Shown piece after piece: positions 4,304-7,809 of a stretch of 7,809 bases of DNA. Location of the stretch: positions 1 through 7,809 of the forward strand of contig DAOWDW010000056.1 of NCBI GenBank assembly GCA_030638845.1, read 5' to 3'. The first letter of the stretch is position 1, and the number at the start of each line of letters is the position of its first letter. Source of the DNA: Candidatus Peregrinibacteria bacterium (lineage in GTDB: Bacteria; Patescibacteriota; Gracilibacteria; Peribacterales; Peribacteraceae). The notes below the pieces were generated by a model. That model searched no databases. It saw nothing but the letters and a program-made list of their open reading frames with translations, and had not been told where the DNA came from. Both the position numbers and the translations under genes were made by a program.

Positions 4304-4573
4304 TTACGCAGCGTTTTGCGCTGAGAAACATTCTCGGCAGAGTACAGGTTTTTCGCCGTTTGGCTTGAATGGAACCTGACATTCCGCACCGCAATCTGCA
4401 CAAACTGCGTCGTGCATTTCGCGAGGTCCTCCACGCTGAGACTTTCTTGCCTGACGGCAGTCTTTACAACGCTGAGGAGCGCTTAAATCTTTGGAGGCGT
4501 AAAACTCCTGTTCACCTTCTGTGAACGTAAATGCTGAGCCGCAATCGCGACAGGTGATCTCCTGATCAGCCAT
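4304..4573 (-). CDS. Double zinc-ribbon protein of the CPR type
   Basis: The 89-residue soluble protein carries two zinc-binding units. The first has C8-R-D-C11 with C36-K-D-C39 and the aromatic stretch FTFTEGEQEFYASK between them. The second has C58-A-D-C61 with C79-R-E-C82, and a lone C65 (AECQVPFKP) after its first pair. The first unit is the short ribbon common in Patescibacteria and Chloroflexi as a one-domain protein of unknown role; the basic QARKSQRGGPR linker (41-51) suggests nucleic-acid contact (inference). I start it at 4573 because the ribbon pattern begins there; an upstream ATG at 4651 adds unrelated residues. Codons are strikingly GC-rich (many CGC, TGC, CAG, GGC, ATC) compared with neighbours, the mark of a highly expressed or foreign gene. 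The strong terminator after it supports high expression from a single-gene transcript. Confidence 0.85.
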   Translation of the reverse strand: MADQEITCRDCGSAFTFTEGEQEFYASKDLSAPQRCKDCRQARKSQRGGPREMHDAVCADCGAECQVPFKPNGEKPVLCRECFSAQNAA

Positions 4574-4598
4574 AATATGAAGAAGGAAAAATATATAA

Positions 4599-4700
4599 TT
4601 ACATTCCTTCTCCAGTCTTGTTTTCAAGGTCGTTTCGAAGGATGTACGCAAGATTTTGCTCGTATTGACCTTCTACGTCAAGGAGAAGGTGTATTTTATT
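4599..4700 (-). pseudogene. Orphan coding-like stretch without a start codon
   Basis: The minus-strand frame from 4700 to the TAA at 4601-4599 reads, near its end, LLLDVEGQYEQNLAYILRND followed by LENKTGEGM. It has the composition of a real helical protein tail and GC-rich codons (GAC, GTA, TAC, GAG, ATC, AAC) like the zinc-ribbon gene after it, not like the SDR before it. No ATG, GTG or TTG occurs in frame before the final Met, and an in-frame stop lies at 4703-4701. It may be the 3' remnant of a gene lost upstream, or a frame-shifted piece. I do not recognise the family. Its end is 25 bases before the zinc-ribbon ATG. Confidence 0.35.
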
Positions 4701-5376
4701 TTAGGGAATGAATTGCTGTATTCTTATCAAAAATTAGGTGAGATTTATTGTCTAACTCTAGTAGCTCTATAGTTTTTTCTGCTATTTTCTCTGGTTCTTC
4801 CATTATTTTCTTTTTTTCTTCCATTTGTTCTTTAGTAGTATCTACTCGTGTTAATTCTGTATTTACAGGCCCTGGGCATAATATTTCTACACTATAATTT
4901 GGATATGTTTTTGAAATTATTTCTCCCATATCCATCATCATTTTTTTTGAAAGCCCATAAAGTGCAGGGTTTGTTGGAAGATTTATGGCATGCCTTGAGC
5001 ACATTTGAACTATTTTTGCATTTGGTGAGAGCTTTTGTTTTAAAGCTTTAAGTACAAGCCAAGCGCCTTTTACATTAACTGCAAAAAGTGCATCAAAATC
5101 TTCTTCTGTATTTTCAAGTATTTCGCCTCGTCTCATAATTCCTGCGTTGTTTATTACTATATCCAAAGTACCTTTAATCTTATTAACAGCATCTTCAATT
5201 TGATTATATTTAGTAATATCTACTGTAAAATGGGTTATATCTTCAGATGAATTTGTATTTGGCTTTATATCAAATGAGATTACTTTTGCACCCTTTAAAA
5301 TAAGCGCGTCACTTATTGCTTTTCCAATTCCAGAACTTGCCCCTGTTATTAAAACAGTTTTATTCTTTAAATTCAT
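4696..5376 (-). CDS. Classical short-chain dehydrogenase/reductase (SDR)
   Basis: The 226-residue Rossmann-fold oxidoreductase has every classical SDR motif: cofactor loop TGASSGIG (11-18), Asp52 in FTVDIT for the adenine ring, NNAG (76-79), Asn101, catalytic Ser127 in MCSRHA, and Tyr140-x-x-x-Lys144 in YGLSK. CPGPVNTEL (167-175) is the usual loop after beta-6. Asp36 at the end of beta-2 (ISFDIKP) points to NAD(H) rather than NADP(H), since acidic residues there bind the ribose hydroxyls. It is slightly short for the family (about 250) and the C-terminal substrate-binding part is brief, so the substrate cannot be inferred. The start at 5376 is supported by an extended -10 box ending 7 bases upstream. 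It is a single gene, divergent from the methyltransferase; the polar KEQMEEKKKIMEEPEK lid (182-197) is unusually charged. Confidence 0.93.
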   Translation of the reverse strand: MNLKNKTVLITGASSGIGKAISDALILKGAKVISFDIKPNTNSSEDITHFTVDITKYNQIEDAVNKIKGTLDIVINNAGIMRRGEILENTEEDFDALFAVNVKGAWLVLKALKQKLSPNAKIVQMCSRHAINLPTNPALYGLSKKMMMDMGEIISKTYPNYSVEILCPGPVNTELTRVDTTKEQMEEKKKIMEEPEKIAEKTIELLELDNKSHLIFDKNTAIHSLK

Positions 5377-5383
5377 GATTTGT

Positions 5384-5389
5384 AGTATA
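5384..5389 (-). promoter_or_regulatory. Extended -10 box, leaderless start of the SDR gene
   Basis: On the minus strand TGCTATACT has TATACT at 5389-5384, ending exactly 7 bases before the ATG at 5376. No Shine-Dalgarno fits in the gap, so the message should begin at or beside the start codon. Confidence 0.65.
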
Positions 5390-5462
5390 GCAGTACAATA
5401 TTTTATGCCATAGTTTCTTATTTTAGTTAACTGCAGGTATTCTTTAGGTACTTATTTTCTTT

Positions 5463-6053
5463 ATGCCAGTAATTATTCAAAATCTTCTGTTAATATTTTG
5501 TTTATTCTTGGTTTTAACCATTGTAATAACTGTTATTTCACATGTTTTTATACCAGTTCCTTTCATTCCTACACCAAAAAAAGTAGTTGATAAGATTTTA
5601 CAATTTGCAGAAATTGGAGAGGGTGATGTTTTTTATGATCTTGGTGCAGGAGACGCTAGAATTCTTACTGCTGCAAAAGCACGATTTCCATCTATATTGG
5701 CTATTGGAGTTGAGTTTATTCCAACTGTTTGGCTTTTGGGTAAACTGCGTATTTTCTTTTCCAGAAAAGATGTTAAATTAATTTTAGGTGATGCAAGGAA
5801 TGTAAATCTTTCTAATGCAGATTGTGTTTTTGTCTATTTACTTCCAAATATGATGGATCAGTTGGAGCAAAAGTTTGATAAGGAGCTTAAGGAAGGAACT
5901 CGTATTATTTCTTATGCGTTTTCTTTTAAAAATAGAAAATCCGAAAAAGAGATAGCAGTTCCTTGGCTTTCAGGAGAGAGGCAACTACGTATGTACAGAT
6001 GGTCTGCTCCTAAGTATCCAAATAAAGAGGAAGATGTAGTACATAACAATTAG
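5463..6053 (+). CDS. Membrane-anchored class I methyltransferase, FAM173-like
   Basis: The 196-residue product has an N-terminal membrane helix (about 5-28) followed by VPFIPTPKKVVDKIL (32-46), the lead-in typical of the FAM173/ATPSC-KMT methyltransferases. Next is SAM motif I, YDLGAGDARI (58-67), the post-I acidic residue in IGVEF (81-85), the second binding segment LGDARNV (108-114), and VFVYLLPNMM (122-131). The helix and the PTP motif match that family, whose eukaryotic members trimethylate a lysine of ATP synthase subunit c or of the ADP/ATP carrier at the inner membrane. The bacterial substrate is unknown, and a membrane protein is a reasonable inference. A TACTTA 8 bases before the ATG may be a weak -10 box. 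The last 69 bases overlap the 3' end of the convergent comEC-like gene. A wider, unspecific SAM methyltransferase role remains possible. Confidence 0.85.
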   Translation: MPVIIQNLLLIFCLFLVLTIVITVISHVFIPVPFIPTPKKVVDKILQFAEIGEGDVFYDLGAGDARILTAAKARFPSILAIGVEFIPTVWLLGKLRIFFSRKDVKLILGDARNVNLSNADCVFVYLLPNMMDQLEQKFDKELKEGTRIISYAFSFKNRKSEKEIAVPWLSGERQLRMYRWSAPKYPNKEEDVVHNN

Positions 6054-7463
6054 CATTGGTGAGATATACGGTATTTCTAAAGAGGCAAGTGGTATTTGTG
6101 AAAAATAACTAGCAACTAATATTATCCACTGCAAAAACCCCCATCCTAAATATGCAATAAGCTGTCCTCCAAAAAACCAAAAAAAGCTAACAACTACTCC
6201 TAAAAATCCCAGCATCATCGCAAGTGGAATGCACGGAGCAATTAATAAATTTGCGATAGGTGCTATAAGAGACAGCCTTCCAAAGAGTAAAACAATAATA
6301 GGGACAGCACTTAATTGTGCTGCTATTGTCATAGTAAATGCTTCGCGCATACTTAGAATATCTGGTACTTTCTCAGTCCATTTTTTAAGTATTGGTCCCA
6401 ATTCAACTAGACCAATTACTGCTAAAAATGAGAGTTGAAAACCAGCGTCGTACCATAGCATTTTTGGGTTATAAAGAATCATAAAAAATATAGTCCAAAG
6501 CAAAGTAAGTCTGGCGTTGGACTGTCTTCCTGTCTGAAGGGCTAAGAGCCCAAGTATTCCCATAATTGCTGCACGCACAACTGCGGCGCTTGCTCCTACA
6601 AATACAGTAAAAGCAATTATTGCCAAAACTTCTGGGAAAAATCTTAGTTTTAGTGGAATCCAAAAAAGCAGACTCCCAATAATTGTTATAACAATTGTTA
6701 TATTGTAACCAGATATTGCAATAATGTGAGTTAGCCCTGTTGTATTAAAGCTTTCCATTAGGTGGTCTGGTATTCCTTTTCTAGATCCCGTTAGAAGCCC
6801 TGCCATAAAAGATGCATGAGGCTCTGAATATATTTTATTTATCTGTAGTTCAAATCTATTTTTAACTGAGTATAACCATCTTTTTATAGATGGTTTTCCT
6901 GTTTTGATTATTTTACTATTTGCATAGTAGATTACTGAGTATATTTCTTCTCTACTTAAGTAATTTGCGTAATTAAATTTTTCTATAATTCCGGGTTTTT
7001 CCAGTATCCCTGTTATTTGTATTTCATCACCGTATTTATATTCTGGATATCCACTATGGTCAGATACTAATACTCGTCCATTTATATTCTCTATTATTTT
7101 TCCAGATGTCGTCTTAATTTTATTTACTTCTATAGTGTACTTTGTTTGCATTGGTCTTTTGTCTGGCTCTGAAATTATTCGCCCTTCTATTCCAACCTTT
7201 TGTTCTGTTGCGTACCAGTCTATAAATAGGGGGGAGGGTATATATGTTGATCTTTGAACATTCCACATAGAAAGTGTGGCTCCTATGCATCCAGAAAATA
7301 TTAGAAAGCCTATGGCTTTTCTTTTTTTAAAAAAGATAATAACCATCAATCCTACTATTGGAAGTACAGACCAAAGCAAAGGTGTTGGTGAAATCCATCT
7401 TAAAAAGAATGTAAATATAATAAATGTGCCAAGTATTGAGTAGGAAAATAGATGCAAAGGCAT
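5985..7463 (-). CDS. comEC: ComEC/Rec2 family DNA-uptake channel, without the beta-lactamase-like domain
   Basis: This 492-residue polytopic inner-membrane protein is of the kind that passes single-stranded DNA into the cytoplasm during natural transformation. The N-terminus has paired helices (about 7-45 and 50-66), then the soluble OB-like DUF4131 region (about 85-190, with GRIISEPDKR and YGDEIQITG). The Competence domain opens with FMAGLLTGSRKGIPDHL (219-235) and continues with TGLTHIIAISGYNITIV (242-258), holding the family's His246 and SGYN. It then has AAVVRAAIMG (293-302), GFQLSFLAVIGL (341-352) and IAPIANLLIAPCIPLAM (400-416). It ends at about residue 485 after the last helix, where many ComEC proteins continue into a metallo-beta-lactamase-like nuclease domain; that domain is absent. 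Short forms like this are usual in Patescibacteria. A GATACT 8 bases before the ATG is a possible -10 box. The 3' end overlaps the convergent methyltransferase by 69 bases. Confidence 0.92.
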   Translation of the reverse strand: MPLHLFSYSILGTFIIFTFFLRWISPTPLLWSVLPIVGLMVIIFFKKRKAIGFLIFSGCIGATLSMWNVQRSTYIPSPLFIDWYATEQKVGIEGRIISEPDKRPMQTKYTIEVNKIKTTSGKIIENINGRVLVSDHSGYPEYKYGDEIQITGILEKPGIIEKFNYANYLSREEIYSVIYYANSKIIKTGKPSIKRWLYSVKNRFELQINKIYSEPHASFMAGLLTGSRKGIPDHLMESFNTTGLTHIIAISGYNITIVITIIGSLLFWIPLKLRFFPEVLAIIAFTVFVGASAAVVRAAIMGILGLLALQTGRQSNARLTLLWTIFFMILYNPKMLWYDAGFQLSFLAVIGLVELGPILKKWTEKVPDILSMREAFTMTIAAQLSAVPIIVLLFGRLSLIAPIANLLIAPCIPLAMMLGFLGVVVSFFWFFGGQLIAYLGWGFLQWIILVASYFSQIPLASLEIPYISPMLIVMYYIFLFIWILRSRPSVHT

Positions 7464-7471
7464 AGTTTGTT

Positions 7472-7477
7472 AGTATC
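7472..7477 (-). promoter_or_regulatory. Possible -10 box of the comEC-like gene
   Basis: On the minus strand GATACT ends 8 bases before the ATG at 7463, in the same geometry as the other leaderless starts, though its match to TATAAT is only four of six. A better TATAAT lies further upstream at 7527-7522 and could give a leader of about 50 bases. Both lie in the 200-base gap after rsmA. Confidence 0.35.
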
Positions 7478-7537
7478 TATTAATCAGAATTTTATTAAAA
7501 GGCTTTGCATAAATATTGTTTATTATATTTTAGTATC

Positions 7538-7553
7538 TGGCTTATTTAAGCCA
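7538..7553. repeat. Perfect hairpin in the rsmA-comEC gap
   Basis: TGGCTTA and TAAGCCA are perfect complements around a two-base centre. No T-run follows on either strand, so I do not call it a terminator. It might end or protect the rsmA message, or mark a regulatory site ahead of the comEC-like gene. Confidence 0.5.
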
Positions 7554-7583
7554 AGAAAGTGGTTCTATTGTGGTTTGGAACAG

Positions 7584-7661
7584 ATTGGTTATTGGTGTAT
7601 TAGTTATTGGTATGTAGATTATTATTTTCATTAAACAGTGACTAGTATTCTAATTACTAGT
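7584..7661. repeat. Low-complexity direct and inverted repeats after rsmA
   Basis: Two 13-mers, ATTGGTTATTGGT (7584-7596) and ATTAGTTATTGGT (7599-7611), differ at one base. ACTAGTA (7641-7647) and TACTAGT (7655-7661) form an inverted repeat just past the rsmA stop. The stretch resembles the degenerate repeats at 2586 and 4195 in style: short period, gene-end position and little C. Confidence 0.6.
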
Positions 7662-7663
7662 AA

Positions 7664-7809
7664 CTAATCACTATTCATAATTTTTAATGTATTTCCTTTT
7701 CCTGCTACCCGTATCCATTCTTCTACAGATAGCGTATCTGGTCTTCTGCTTTCGTCTATACCTGCTTTTTTTAGCATTTCCATTCCATTCGGTAATGCTC
7801 CTATACTAC
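7664..7809 (-). CDS. rsmA: 16S rRNA dimethyladenosine transferase RsmA (KsgA), C-terminal end
   Basis: The minus strand from the right edge to a TAG at 7664-7666 gives about 48 codons: SIGALPNGMEMLKKAGI, then DESRRPDTLSVEEWIRVA, then a short tail ending NSD. The KKAGID-x-x-x-R-P-x-x-L-S-V-E-E-W-x-R pattern is the C-terminal helical domain of RsmA. This enzyme dimethylates two adjacent adenines in the 3'-terminal hairpin of 16S rRNA during small-subunit assembly. The catalytic Rossmann domain lies outside the window, so only the tail is seen. Its last three codons run into the repeat-rich gap. The same-strand comEC-like gene begins 200 bases downstream and probably uses its own promoter. Confidence 0.85.
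   Translation of the reverse strand, partial: SIGALPNGMEMLKKAGIDESRRPDTLSVEEWIRVAGKGNTLKIMNSD

Noticed and set aside
4574..4651. N-terminal extension of the zinc-ribbon gene to an ATG at 4651
   Set aside because: The added residues do not resemble the family, and the overlapping frame of the orphan coding-like stretch is more protein-like there.
7538..7553. Hairpin as intrinsic terminator of rsmA
   Set aside because: No run of T follows on the minus strand; kept only as an inverted repeat.
7452..7634. Plus-strand 60-codon frame in the rsmA-comEC gap
   Set aside because: Composition is driven by low-complexity repeats (many Tyr, Ile, Trp), there is no motif, and it overlaps the comEC start region.
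1..7809. CRISPR array, rRNA or intact insertion sequence
   Set aside because: No regularly spaced identical repeats, no rRNA-like segments, and no transposase reading frame or terminal inverted repeats with target duplication were seen.

Overview
The window looks like chromosome from an AT-rich bacterium with small genes, most likely a member of the Candidate Phyla Radiation (Patescibacteria). This placement is inferred from gene content and style, not from a search: a 492-aa ComEC without its C-terminal beta-lactamase-like domain, a histidine-kinase-like membrane protein with the wording seen in that group, a compact double-zinc-ribbon protein, a stand-alone GIY-YIG protein, almost no Shine-Dalgarno sequences, and -10 hexamers placed 6-9 bases before start codons (apparent leaderless transcription).

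Left part (1-1735) is accessory in character. A zinc-ribbon membrane protein runs off the left edge on the minus strand. Divergent from it, across a near-perfect inverted repeat, is a small Cro/C1-type regulator. Next come a one-helix membrane protein with an internal 21-nt tandem duplication, two tandem GC-rich hairpins, a 60-aa unknown ORF, and the N-terminal fragment of a serine recombinase. That fragment is broken just before the 3' end of a tRNA-Glu(UUC) gene (minus strand, 1736-1810). This arrangement suggests the worn remains of an integrated element.

Middle part (1811-4165): a GIY-YIG protein, a two-helix membrane protein, and a minus-strand two-gene operon made of a four-helix membrane protein overlapping a histidine-kinase homologue. 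In that homologue the phosphoacceptor His is Asp and the N, G1 and G2 boxes of the ATPase domain are lost, so it reads as a pseudokinase. Short degenerate repeats sharing an 11-mer lie on both sides of this operon.

Right part (4255-7809): a very GC-rich (for this window) double-zinc-ribbon gene with a clear intrinsic terminator, an orphan coding-like stretch upstream of it, a classical SDR oxidoreductase, a divergent membrane-anchored methyltransferase of the FAM173 type, a convergent and overlapping ComEC (DNA-uptake channel), and the 3' end of rsmA (16S rRNA dimethyltransferase) at the right edge.

No CRISPR array, intact insertion sequence or rRNA is visible. The best leads are the degenerate kinase operon, the leaderless promoter pattern, and the recombinase remnant with its structured DNA beside tRNA-Glu.
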